Assembly: GCA_946887385.1 (NCBI GenBank)
Contig: CAMPKU010000038.1
Span: 1 to 22,792 of the forward strand
From: an uncultured Gammaproteobacteria bacterium
GTDB lineage: Bacteria; Pseudomonadota; Gammaproteobacteria; Rariloculales; Rariloculaceae
Length of the DNA: 22,792 nt
Direction of reading: 5' to 3'
Part shown: in pieces, positions 15,772-22,792 of the stretch
Numbering within the stretch: the stretch's first letter is position 1
Layout of the letters: each line of letters starts with the position of its first letter
The notes under the pieces: model-generated
Seen by the model: the letters and a program-made list of their open reading frames with translations, nothing else
The model's database searches: none
What the model was told of the DNA's origin: nothing
Made by a program: the position numbers and the translations under genes

Positions 15772-15912
15772 CCAGGCTAGTCCCAGGCTATCCCCCGGCT
15801 TGGCACAGCTAATCCACAGGGGCCGCGCATCGAGATCGCGCGGCCGCCACGCTATGCTTAAGGCGCGGCGCAAGATATCAGCGCGAGTCGAGGCTGGAAT
15901 TTAGGTGTTCTA

Positions 15913-17301
15913 ATGAGCGATACCCGGACCATGCGATCCAACCGCCTCTCTAAGCTGCTGTTTTCGTCCACGTTGCTGGCGCTGAGCGTGTGCGGCGCCG
16001 TCGATGCGCAAAACAGTGCGCGCGAGTTGCCCACGCTGGCGCCCATGATCGATGAGGTCTCCGCCGGCGTCGTGAACATCGCCGTCAAGAGCAACCTCGC
16101 GGCGGGCGCGCAAACACCGCAGGACGAGCTGCTGCGCCGGTTCTTCGACGGACCGCCGGGGCGGCGCGAACGCGAGATCGAGGGCGCCGGCTCGGGCGTC
16201 ATCGTGGATGCGGCCAACGGCTACATTCTCACGAACCATCACGTCGTCGCGAACGCCGACAAGATCACGGTGACGCTGCTCGAGAATCGCAGCTTCACGG
16301 CCCGCGTCGTCGGCACGGACGAGGGCTCCGATCTCGCGGTGCTCCAGATCGACGCAGAGGACCTCCACGCTATCCCGTTCGGCGACTCGACGACTCTGCG
16401 CGTGGGCGACTACGTGGTGGCGATCGGCAACCCGTTCGGCTTCACGAACTCGGTCACGTCCGGAATCGTGAGCGCTCTCGGCCGCAGCGGTCTCAACCCG
16501 CAGGCTTTCGAAGATTTCATCCAGACGGACGCGTCGATCAATCCCGGCAACTCGGGAGGCGCGCTCGTGAATTTGAATGGCGAGCTCGTGGGCATCAACT
16601 CGGCCATCATTTCGCGTACGGGCGGCAACGTGGGCATCGGCTTCGCGATTCCGGTGAACTTGGTCCGTGGGATCATGGAGCAGCTCATCGCAACGGGCAC
16701 CGTGCGCCGCGGTCTGCTCGGCGTGAACATCAACGACGTCACGCCCGACATCGCGGCCACGTTCGAGCTGCCCGGCAATTCGGGCGCGCTCGTGTCGCGC
16801 GTGGCCCCGGAATCGGCCGCCGAACGCGCCGGCATCCAAATTTACGACGTCATCGTCAGCATCAACGGCACGAAGCTCCGCGACTCGGGCTCGCTGCGCA
16901 ACGCCATCGGCTTGCTGCCGCCCAACGAACGCGTGGAGGTGGGCCTGATCCGCAACGGCCGCGAGCAAGTCATCACCGCTGCGCTCGGAGAGGTGGAGCC
17001 CACCGCCACGGCCGCCACGCCGGCGCAGCCGAACGAGGAACCCCCACTGGAATCGGTGTTCGAAGGCGCCGAGCTCGTGAACAACGAAACTCCAAACGGC
17101 GTGCCGGGGCTGCTCGTAGCGCGCGTCGATCCCAGCAGTCCCGCAGCAGACCGGGGGTTACGGCCCGGCGACGTGGTGACGAACGTGAACAAAGTGCGGA
17201 TCCGAACGCTGGCCGACGCCATCCCGGTCATGGAAGGCGCCCGTGCGATCATCCTCGAGGTTCAGCGCGGTAGCCGCAGCCAGCTCATCCAGATGCGTTA
17301 G
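15913..17301 (+). CDS. degQ: Periplasmic trypsin-like serine endoprotease, DegQ/HtrA family
   Basis: A 462-residue precursor of a periplasmic HtrA protease/chaperone that degrades misfolded envelope proteins. It has a signal peptide (about 1-32, ending AVDAQ), a trypsin-like domain (about 45-255) with catalytic triad His110 (TNHHVV), Asp140 (GSDLAVLQ) and Ser214 (NPGNSGGAL), then two PDZ domains (about 268-355 and 370-458). The residue order and the two PDZ domains fit DegQ/DegP (MucD in Pseudomonas); DegS is excluded because it has one PDZ domain and a membrane anchor. The choice of DegQ over DegP is not secure. ATG 15913 is preferred to an internal ATG at 15931 because AGGTG stands 6-10 bases before it. 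It is divergent from nrdJa, and its 3' end overlaps the convergent aminopeptidase gene by 17 bp. Confidence 0.9.
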   Translation: MSDTRTMRSNRLSKLLFSSTLLALSVCGAVDAQNSARELPTLAPMIDEVSAGVVNIAVKSNLAAGAQTPQDELLRRFFDGPPGRREREIEGAGSGVIVDAANGYILTNHHVVANADKITVTLLENRSFTARVVGTDEGSDLAVLQIDAEDLHAIPFGDSTTLRVGDYVVAIGNPFGFTNSVTSGIVSALGRSGLNPQAFEDFIQTDASINPGNSGGALVNLNGELVGINSAIISRTGGNVGIGFAIPVNLVRGIMEQLIATGTVRRGLLGVNINDVTPDIAATFELPGNSGALVSRVAPESAAERAGIQIYDVIVSINGTKLRDSGSLRNAIGLLPPNERVEVGLIRNGREQVITAALGEVEPTATAATPAQPNEEPPLESVFEGAELVNNETPNGVPGLLVARVDPSSPAADRGLRPGDVVTNVNKVRIRTLADAIPVMEGARAIILEVQRGSRSQLIQMR

Positions 17302-18370
17302 CGTACGGCCGCTTGGGCGAGGGAACCGATTCGGCGGCCCAACTGCGTAACCGCTCCGCCCGTTCGGCGGAATCGAGCTCCGCCAGCTCCGCAGTGTCGG
17401 CATAGAAAGCTGCGAGCCCTACGTCTTTCAGGTGCGCGCGCAGCGCCGGCAGCCAGCGCGTATACGTCGCCACGGCGGCGAGCGTCGCGTTGTTCAGCGG
17501 CTGAGCGAACCAGGCGTCATAGTCCGTGTTGCCTTGCCAGGTAGCTTTCAACGCGGCGTATTCGCTCCGCAGCGTATCGAAGGCGCGCGCTTTACCGGCT
17601 CGCAGTTCTTCGGGCGTTCCGCCGCTCGCGTACAGCGCACGCAGGCGCGACTGCTGAGCCGAGATGAGCTCGCCGAACTGCGCGCGCCGCGCGCGCCGGC
17701 TGTGGTAGCGCTCGAGATCGGCCGGCGTGCCGTGGCGCGACAGCCACCGTTCGGTGCCGAGCTCCTCGATGACCATCGCGAACGCCTCGCTGAACTCGCT
17801 GTCGTCCTTTACGTAAAGCTTTTGGTGCGCGAGCTCGTGGAACAACAGGCTCGCCACGTACTGCTCGCCGCCGCTCACCATGGTGCTCAGCACGGGATCG
17901 GCGAAATAGCCGAGCGTGGAGTAGGCATTGGAGCCGCCGCTGTGCGTATCGAGCCCGTCGGCGGCGAGCGATTCCGCGAAGCGTATGGCGGCGTCTCGAT
18001 CGAAGTAGCCGCGGTACGCAACGCAGCCCGCGAACGGGAAACACCAGCGCACGGGGTCCACCGAAAATTCCTTCGTGGCCACCACGTTCCACACCACGTA
18101 AGGCCGATCGATCGCCACATACGAGGTGTAGCTGTCGTTGTCCGGCAGACCGAGCTCGTCGACGGCGAAGCGCCGCATGGCGGCCACGCGCATCAACGTG
18201 GTGCGCAATTGCGGATCCACATCGGGCTCCGCGATCACTTCTTCGATGGGCTCGCGCTTGCGCAGCAATTCGAGATGGCCGCCGATGGCTTGCCAGTAGT
18301 ACGGCGCGGCACAACCCGTCGTCGTGACCGCAAGCGCGCACAACGCCAATGCTCTAACCAGGCTCAACAT
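17285..18370 (-). CDS. Lipoprotein zinc aminopeptidase (COG4324 family)
   Basis: A protein of about 361 residues of the 'predicted aminopeptidase' family (COG4324). The N-terminus is a signal sequence ending in a lipobox-like TTGC with Cys20, so it is probably a membrane-attached lipoprotein. The zinc-binding HELAHQ motif is at about 178-183, with a downstream glutamate in FSEAFAMVIEELG (about 193-205) as likely third ligand. Other family segments are RYWCFPFAG-like VRWCFPFAGCVAYRGYF and GGSNAYSTLGYFADPVLSTM. The ATG at 18370 is preferred to the upstream ATG 18388 because AAGG lies nine bases before it; both give a usable signal peptide. It starts 45 bp from the divergent cca and ends inside the 3' end of the protease gene. 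The substrate is unknown; the family name is from memory. Confidence 0.85.
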   Translation of the reverse strand: MLSLVRALALCALAVTTTGCAAPYYWQAIGGHLELLRKREPIEEVIAEPDVDPQLRTTLMRVAAMRRFAVDELGLPDNDSYTSYVAIDRPYVVWNVVATKEFSVDPVRWCFPFAGCVAYRGYFDRDAAIRFAESLAADGLDTHSGGSNAYSTLGYFADPVLSTMVSGGEQYVASLLFHELAHQKLYVKDDSEFSEAFAMVIEELGTERWLSRHGTPADLERYHSRRARRAQFGELISAQQSRLRALYASGGTPEELRAGKARAFDTLRSEYAALKATWQGNTDYDAWFAQPLNNATLAAVATYTRWLPALRAHLKDVGLAAFYADTAELAELDSAERAERLRSWAAESVPSPKRPYANASG

Positions 18371-18415
18371 GGCGACGAACCTTAGCATGCGCGACCGTAC
18401 GGTATGATGAATGGC

Positions 18416-19639
18416 ATGAGAGTCTACGAGGTGGGCGGCGCGGTCCGTGACGCACTACTCGGCCTGCCCGTAACGGAGCGCGACTGGGTCGTGGTGGGCG
18501 CATCCGCCGACGAGCTCACGGCGCAGGGATTTCGCCGCGTCGGCAAAGACTTTCCCGTCTTCCTGCACCCGCGTACGGGCGAGGAATACGCGCTCGCGCG
18601 CACCGAGCGCAAGACGGCGCCCGGCTACACGGGCTTCGAGTTCGACGCTGCCCCCAGCGTCACGCTCGAGCAGGACCTGATGCGGCGGGATCTCACGATC
18701 AACGCCATCGCCCGCACCGAGGAGGGAGAGATCGTCGACCCCTGCTCGGGACGCGCCGATCTTCAAGCGCGCGTGCTGCGCCACGTGTCGCCCGCATTTC
18801 GCGAGGACCCGCTGCGGGTGTTGCGCGTGGCCCGATTCGCCGCGCGCTTCGCGCCGCTCGGTTTCACGGTGGCGCCCGAAACGCTGGCGCTCATGCAAGA
18901 GATCGTGGCGGCGGGCGAAATGGAAGCGCTGCGGCCCGAACGCGTGTGGCAGGAAACGGTGAAGGCGCTCGGCACGGAACGGCCGGACGTCTATTTCGAA
19001 ACCCTGCGCGCGTGCCATGCGCTCGCGCGCGTGTTTCCGGAAGTGGCTGCGCTATTCGGCATCCCGCAGCCGCCGCAATGGCATCCCGAGATCGACACCG
19101 GCGTTCATACCTTGATGGCGCTAAAGATGGCAGCGAGCCTGTCGCGCAGCGAGACGGTGCGCTTCGCCGTGTTGACGCACGACCTGGGCAAAGCCACGAC
19201 GCCGGCCGACCTGCTGCCGCGCCACCACGGCCACGAGCAGCGCTCGGAGGAGCTGCTCGAGAAACTGTGTGCGCGGCTGCCGGTGCCGAATCGATTCCGC
19301 GATCTGGCGGTGATCGTGGCCCGGCACCACGGCACGGTGCACAAAGCCGCGGAGCTCAAGCCGCAGACGGTGTTACGCCTGATCATGGCCGCCGACGGCT
19401 TGCGCCAACCGCAGCGCTTTGAGGAGTTCCTGCTGGCCTGCGAAGCGGACGCGCGCGGCCGCAAGGGTCTCGAGCAGCGGCCGTACCCCCAGGCCGACGT
19501 ACTGCGCGCCGCATTGCGCGCCGCGCGCAGCGTCGACGCCGCGAAACTGAAGGCGGAACGGCAGCTCGACGGCGAAGCGCTCGGCCGGGCGTTGCATGAC
19601 GAGCGTCTTGCGGCGATCAAAGCTCTGGTGACGGACTGA
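18416..19639 (+). CDS. cca: Multifunctional CCA-adding tRNA nucleotidyltransferase Cca
   Basis: A 407-residue cytosolic enzyme that adds or repairs the 3' CCA end of tRNAs. The class II nucleotidyltransferase domain begins at once with YEVGGAVRDALLG (4-16); the metal-binding DxD of this family appears as ERD (21-23), so the first carboxylate is Glu. The RRDLTINAIA motif is at 90-99 and the neck/body motif REDPLRVLRVARFAARF at 129-145. The C-terminal HD phosphohydrolase domain has VLTHDLGKATTP and HHGHEQRSEE, typical of gammaproteobacterial Cca with extra phosphatase and phosphodiesterase activities. The start at ATG 18416 matches the family N-terminus (MxxYxVGGAVRD); ATGs at 18404 and 18407 are in frame but add residues not seen in the family. 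It is followed by the repeat array at 19641. Confidence 0.95.
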   Translation: MRVYEVGGAVRDALLGLPVTERDWVVVGASADELTAQGFRRVGKDFPVFLHPRTGEEYALARTERKTAPGYTGFEFDAAPSVTLEQDLMRRDLTINAIARTEEGEIVDPCSGRADLQARVLRHVSPAFREDPLRVLRVARFAARFAPLGFTVAPETLALMQEIVAAGEMEALRPERVWQETVKALGTERPDVYFETLRACHALARVFPEVAALFGIPQPPQWHPEIDTGVHTLMALKMAASLSRSETVRFAVLTHDLGKATTPADLLPRHHGHEQRSEELLEKLCARLPVPNRFRDLAVIVARHHGTVHKAAELKPQTVLRLIMAADGLRQPQRFEEFLLACEADARGRKGLEQRPYPQADVLRAALRAARSVDAAKLKAERQLDGEALGRALHDERLAAIKALVTD

Positions 19640-19640
19640 A

Positions 19641-19824
19641 AAAGGGGACGGATTTATTTGTTTTCGGGCGTGAGCTGCGGGGAGAGATTTAATTTTCGCG
19701 CGTGTAGGCCCCGGGGACGGATTAATTTTCGCGCGCAGCTCGTAAGGACAAGATTTTTTTTCGCGCACTGCGCCAGGCCGTCGGATTAGCTCCGTCCTAA
19801 GGGCGCGAAAATAAATCCGTCCCC
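19641..19824. repeat. Degenerate tandem array of the GGGGACGGATTTATTTTC repeat with inverted end copies
   Basis: Direct copies start with GGGGACGGATTTATTT at 19644, GGGGAGAGATTTAATTTTC at 19679, GGGGACGGATTAATTTTC at 19713 and a poorer AAGGACAAGATTTTTTTTC at 19744, a period of about 31-35 bp; several are followed by CGCGC. Two inverted copies close the array: a degenerate one around 19782-19797 (GGATTAGCTCCGTCC) and a good one at 19806-19824 that is complementary to the first copy. It fills the space between the convergent 3' ends of cca (19639) and the beta-barrel gene (19836), a typical REP/BIME position. The core is the same as in the 4342-4435 element. Confidence 0.8.
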
Positions 19825-19835
19825 TCCCACCGCTC

Positions 19836-20714
19836 TTAGCCGCCGTAGAAAAGAAACAACACGCCGCCGTACAACCCGGGGTCGAACAAGTCCGACCGAC
19901 CGCGGCCGAGATTCACTTCGAGGTCGATGCGCCGGCTGAGCGGAAACAGCACGGCGGCTTCGACGGTGTCGAGCTTCGAGCCGTCGATCGCGGATCGGTC
20001 GGTGGCGACGCGCACGTTGAGCAGCGCCGCGCCGAGCTCGCGCTCGACGGCCAGCGAACGCTCGCGCGAAAGAAAGCTGTTCGCCAGCGTGAGCGTCGAC
20101 GCGCTGAGGAGATTGAGTCGCTCGATGCGCGGCAGCAGCGCCAGATCGCGCTCGTAGTCGTGCTCTGTGAGGGCCGCGTAGAGCTGCCATCGTTCGCCGA
20201 GCGCGATGCGGGCGTCGATGGAGATGCTAGCGGCCGAAACGTCGGCCGTGCGCCGCTGCACGCCGCCAAGCGGCCCCGTGACCGTGAATGGGATCTCGAT
20301 GTCGCGAGCGTCGTAACCCACGCCGATACGCCAACGGTCGCGATCGATATACACCGAGCCGCCGAGCTCTTCCGTCTCGAGAACACCGGCGTCCCCCCAG
20401 CGCTCGGCCTGCAGCGTGAAGCCGACGCCGTCGAAGCGCTGATCGATGCCGAGGGATAACGCGCTCGCCTCGACGTCGGCCCTATCCGCCGGCGACGAGC
20501 TGCGTCCTGCCGCAAACGTGAGCCAGGTGCGCGGCCCGACGGCGGCGAACACCGTGCCGAACAGGCTGTCGCTGTCGGCCTCGTCGGCTTGCGCGCCCAG
20601 CGCGAGCATCCAGCCGCCGCGCGCATCGTCGGTGCGCGGTGCCTGCGCGCCGGCCGGCGCCGCGCCGAGCATGCCGGCGGCGAGCAGCGAACAGAGGCAA
20701 CGGCGCGTGCGCAT
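19836..20714 (-). CDS. Exported hypothetical protein, probable outer-membrane beta-barrel
   Basis: A 292-residue protein I do not recognise. From the ATG at 20712-20714 it has a signal peptide (MRTRRCLCSLLAAGMLG, then AAPAGAQA). The rest has alternating hydrophobic and polar residues in short strands rich in aromatic, Gly and charged residues (for example RWRIGVGYDA, ERWQLYAALTEHDYE, RIDLEVNLGRGRSD), ending in GVLFLFYGG. This pattern suggests a beta-barrel of about 10-14 strands, but the C-terminal residue is not the usual Phe. An upstream TTG (20732) extends the frame; the ATG is favoured because it opens a clean signal peptide and has GGAG about nine bases before it. It is 84 bp after the stop of the methyltransferase gene on the same strand, so the two may be co-transcribed. 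Confidence 0.65.
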   Translation of the reverse strand: MRTRRCLCSLLAAGMLGAAPAGAQAPRTDDARGGWMLALGAQADEADSDSLFGTVFAAVGPRTWLTFAAGRSSSPADRADVEASALSLGIDQRFDGVGFTLQAERWGDAGVLETEELGGSVYIDRDRWRIGVGYDARDIEIPFTVTGPLGGVQRRTADVSAASISIDARIALGERWQLYAALTEHDYERDLALLPRIERLNLLSASTLTLANSFLSRERSLAVERELGAALLNVRVATDRSAIDGSKLDTVEAAVLFPLSRRIDLEVNLGRGRSDLFDPGLYGGVLFLFYGG

Positions 20715-20798
20715 CGAAGGGCACTCCGGCAACTCGCGACGGCGGCGATCTTAGCAAGGCCCCGGCGGCGTTTCCGTGAAGCGTCGCGCGCGAGCGCC

Positions 20799-21959
20799 TT
20801 ACAGCCGGTAGCGAAAATCCTTGCCCGGCAGCGCCGGCCCGGCGGCGTTCTTGCGCGCCAGAAGCACTTTGAAGCGCTCGCCCATCTCGCCTGGCAGGAT
20901 CAGCGTCTTCAAGGCGCTCTGCTCGCGCGGCGACGCAGCCGCGACGGCGAGCTCGGGGGGCAGCGCCGCGAACGCATTGACCAGATACTGCCCCTGCGTG
21001 GTAAAGCCTGCGACCGCGAAGCCGGCCGCCACGGCCGCGGCGGCACAGGCACTGAAGTCCACCCATGCCGTGATGTCCTGCAGCCCAGGGTAGAAAAACG
21101 GGTTGTCGTGGGCGCGATGCCGGTAGTGGCAGAGCAACGTGCCGTCCGCGCGTTGCTCGTGGTAGTACTCCGTGCGCACGACGCCGTAATCCACGAACAG
21201 CAGCGAGCCGCGCTCGAGGCTCGCGCCCACGGCGCGCAGCCACGCGGGCAACGAGGGGCACAGCTCCGAGCGATACCCTTCCGCTAACTCGCGGCCGATG
21301 TCGCGCTCGATCGCGCGCACGGCCGCCGCAATCTCGGGCGTCTCGCGGCTCGGCCCAAAGGCGATGCCGCTGCCCATAGCCACGACGCCCACACTCTTGG
21401 GCGTACCGGCCTCGATGACGAACCGCGCCACGGGCAGCGCGTCGAGCACCTCGTTCGCCACGACCACACCGCGCCACGGCGAGTCGGGCAGTTGCTCGAG
21501 CCATTGCACCCGGCCCGCGAAGCGGCCGAGCGTGAGCTGCTGCCGCTGGCGCAAGTCCGCGCTCGGCTCGAGGATGCGGTAACGCACGTCGAGGCCGAGC
21601 TTTGCGAACGTCTCGAGCAGCTGTGCGGCGAGCGCGCCGCTGCCGGCACCGAGCTCGAGCACGTCGTGCGCGTCGAGTGCGGCGAGCTCGGCAGCGACGG
21701 TAACGGCGATTGCACGGCCGAACGCATCGCTGAGCTCGGGAGCCGTGACGAAATCGCCGGCCGCGCCGAGCTTCGTGCTGCCGGCGCTGTAGTAACCGAG
21801 ACCCGGCGCGTAGAGCGCGAGCTCCATGTAACGCGCGAAGTCGATCCAGCCCCCGGCGCGCTCGATCTCGCGGCGGATGTGCGCGACGAGCGCTGCGCTT
21901 TGCTCGGCCGCAGCGTCACTCGGGACGGGCAGCTCGCCTCTCGTCGTGGGAAGAATCAT
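20799..21959 (-). CDS. SAM-dependent methyltransferase of the MidA/NDUFAF7 family (COG1565)
   Basis: A 386-residue class I methyltransferase. Hallmarks of COG1565 are YMELALYAPGLGYYSAG (44-60), GDFVTAPELSDAFG (68-81), motif I LELGAGSGAL (101-110) and VVVANEVLDALPVARF further on. The eukaryotic homologue NDUFAF7/MidA methylates an arginine of a complex I subunit; the bacterial target is not established. The ATG at 21957-21959 is chosen; the frame extends to a TTG at 22028 but that would run into the divergent SDR gene and has no family support. It is separated by 50 bp from the divergent pteridine reductase gene, a neighbourhood I recall from other gammaproteobacteria together with cca. The signal-less N-terminus indicates a cytosolic enzyme. 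Confidence 0.9.
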   Translation of the reverse strand: MILPTTRGELPVPSDAAAEQSAALVAHIRREIERAGGWIDFARYMELALYAPGLGYYSAGSTKLGAAGDFVTAPELSDAFGRAIAVTVAAELAALDAHDVLELGAGSGALAAQLLETFAKLGLDVRYRILEPSADLRQRQQLTLGRFAGRVQWLEQLPDSPWRGVVVANEVLDALPVARFVIEAGTPKSVGVVAMGSGIAFGPSRETPEIAAAVRAIERDIGRELAEGYRSELCPSLPAWLRAVGASLERGSLLFVDYGVVRTEYYHEQRADGTLLCHYRHRAHDNPFFYPGLQDITAWVDFSACAAAAVAAGFAVAGFTTQGQYLVNAFAALPPELAVAAASPREQSALKTLILPGEMGERFKVLLARKNAAGPALPGKDFRYRL

Positions 21960-22009
21960 CGGCGTCTCGATAGTGTAACCTTGGCGGCAAAACAGCGGAC
22001 GATGGAGCG

Positions 22010-22771
22010 GTGGTGGAACGACAGGCAAGCCTCGACGGACGGTGGGCGCTCGTCACCGGCGCCGCGAAGCGCATCGGCGCCGTCATCGCGCGCACGCTGC
22101 ACGAGGCCGGAGCGAATGTCGCCATCCACTACCACCGCTCGGCCGCCGAAGCCGACGCGCTGGCCGCGGAGCTGAATCGCCACCGCGCCAATTCGGCGTT
22201 CACGGTGACCGCCGACGTGCGCGACGTCGCGGCGCTTCAGAAGATGGCCCGGCAAGTACTCGATCGCATCGGCGCAGAGCGGCTCGACGTGCTCGTCAAC
22301 AACGCTTCCAATTTCTATCCCACGCCGATCGGCACCATCTCGCTCGAGCAGTGGGACGACTTGATCGGCAGCAATTTGAAAGCGCCGCTGTTTCTGTCGC
22401 AAGCGCTGGTGCCGGCACTGCGCGCCGCCCGCGGCGTCATCGTCAACATCGTCGACGTGCATTCGCAGCGGCCGCTGCGCGACCATCCCGTCTATGGTCC
22501 CGCGAAAGCCGGCCTCGCGATGCTCACGCGCTCGCTGGCCAAGGATCTCGGCCCAGACGTTCGCGTGAACGGCGTGTCGCCGGGCGCCATCCTTTGGCCG
22601 GATGAAGGAATGTCGGACGCATTGCGCGCGGCCATCATCAAGCAGACCGCGTTGAAGCGCAGCGGCGAGCCGGAAGACATCGCGGCCGCGGTGCTGTTCC
22701 TCGTGCGCGACGCACCGTACGTCACGGGCCAGATCATCGCCGTCGACGGCGGGCGCAGCGTAGGCTGGTAG
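22010..22771 (+). CDS. Pteridine reductase (PTR1/FolM-like short-chain dehydrogenase)
   Basis: A 253-residue NADPH-dependent short-chain dehydrogenase. The nucleotide-binding turn is TGAAKRIG (16-23), with RIG in place of the usual GIG, followed by YHRSAAEA (41-48), the NADPH-selective segment of trypanosomatid PTR1. NNAS is at 97-100. The catalytic region reads NIVDVHS, with Asp149 where ordinary SDRs have Ser, then Tyr162 and Lys166 (YxxxK); the Asp-Tyr-Lys set is the PTR1 arrangement. Together these mark reduction of dihydropterin or dihydrofolate rather than a fatty-acid or sugar SDR. The start is one of two consecutive in-frame codons GTG (22010) and GTG (22013); GGAG at 22004-22007 fits the second slightly better. 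A hairpin with a T tract at its 3' end suggests the transcript stops here. Confidence 0.88.
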   Translation: MVERQASLDGRWALVTGAAKRIGAVIARTLHEAGANVAIHYHRSAAEADALAAELNRHRANSAFTVTADVRDVAALQKMARQVLDRIGAERLDVLVNNASNFYPTPIGTISLEQWDDLIGSNLKAPLFLSQALVPALRAARGVIVNIVDVHSQRPLRDHPVYGPAKAGLAMLTRSLAKDLGPDVRVNGVSPGAILWPDEGMSDALRAAIIKQTALKRSGEPEDIAAAVLFLVRDAPYVTGQIIAVDGGRSVGW

Positions 22772-22786
22772 CCTCGCGGTTTTTTT
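22758..22786 (+). terminator. Possible rho-independent terminator after the pteridine reductase gene
   Basis: GCG and AGGCT (22758-22766, one bulged T) pair with AGCCT and CGC (22770-22777) around the loop GGT; then GG and seven T (22780-22786). The stem overlaps the TAG stop codon. It is short but has the stem-plus-T-tract layout. Confidence 0.5.
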
Positions 22787-22792
22787 CACAGC

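Larger units (their letters stand above)
15428..15912. other. Divergent regulatory region between nrdJa and the degQ-type gene
   Basis: 485 bp without a credible gene, visibly richer in A and T in its centre (about 15550-15730) than the flanking genes. It holds the nrdJa promoter, two NrdR-box-like palindromes and a structured nrdJa leader, listed separately. It also holds a short direct repeat, CCCAGGCTA at 15771-15779 and again at 15782-15790, an 11-bp period, on the side of the protease gene. Short open frames here have no recognisable content. Confidence 0.6.

Noticed and set aside
19641..19824. CRISPR array
   Set aside because: Units are degenerate, there are no unique spacers of constant length, copies occur in both orientations, and no cas genes are present.
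1..22792. tRNA, rRNA, insertion sequence or prophage genes
   Set aside because: Scanning both strands by eye I saw no tRNA-like cloverleaf with CCA or T-arm consensus, no rRNA signature, and no transposase, integrase or phage proteins.

Overview
This 22.8 kb window looks like ordinary chromosome from a GC-rich gammaproteobacterium. The evidence is a gammaproteobacterial HD-domain Cca, an Aas/LplT pair, HldE, a pcm-like/rhodanese/tolC cluster, a Pseudomonas-type split class II ribonucleotide reductase (NrdJa plus NrdJb) and a dispersed intergenic GGGGACGGATTTATTTTC repeat. I cannot fix the genus; a Steroidobacteraceae- or Nevskiales-like lineage is a guess. I see no rRNA, tRNA, insertion sequence, prophage or CRISPR array.

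Layout. 1-937 (+): the 3' end of a DUF6152-like gene and a seven-helix membrane protein. 965-4323 (-): aas then lplT, overlapping by ATGA, for lysophospholipid import and re-acylation. 4342-4435: a perfect 30-bp inverted repeat. 4446-6779 (-): a PAS-PAS-GGDEF-EAL cyclic-di-GMP protein with one altered EAL metal-ligand position. 7156-9595 (+): a pcm-like methyltransferase, a rhodanese and tolC. 9632-11077 (-): hldE. 11103-15633 (-): nrdJa-nrdJb with its promoter, candidate NrdR operators and terminator; nrdJa is interrupted in frame by a 440-residue LAGLIDADG intein. 15913-17301 (+): a periplasmic DegQ/HtrA-type protease. 17285-18370 (-): a lipoprotein metallo-aminopeptidase. 18416-19639 (+): cca. 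19641-19824: a degenerate tandem array of the repeat first seen at 4342. 19836-20714 (-): an exported, probably outer-membrane beta-barrel protein of unknown function. 20799-21959 (-): a MidA/NDUFAF7-like methyltransferase. 22010-22771 (+): a PTR1/FolM-like pteridine reductase.

Much of the window serves the envelope: phospholipid repair (Aas/LplT), the LPS heptose precursor (HldE), outer-membrane efflux (TolC), periplasmic quality control (Deg), a lipoprotein peptidase and a possible beta-barrel. The rest covers dNTP synthesis, tRNA 3'-end maturation, pterin reduction and c-di-GMP signalling.

The most notable items are the intein inside the split B12-dependent ribonucleotide reductase, the two widely spaced NrdR-box-like palindromes in front of it, and the two differently organised loci of one intergenic repeat family. 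I found no convincing wholly new multi-gene system.
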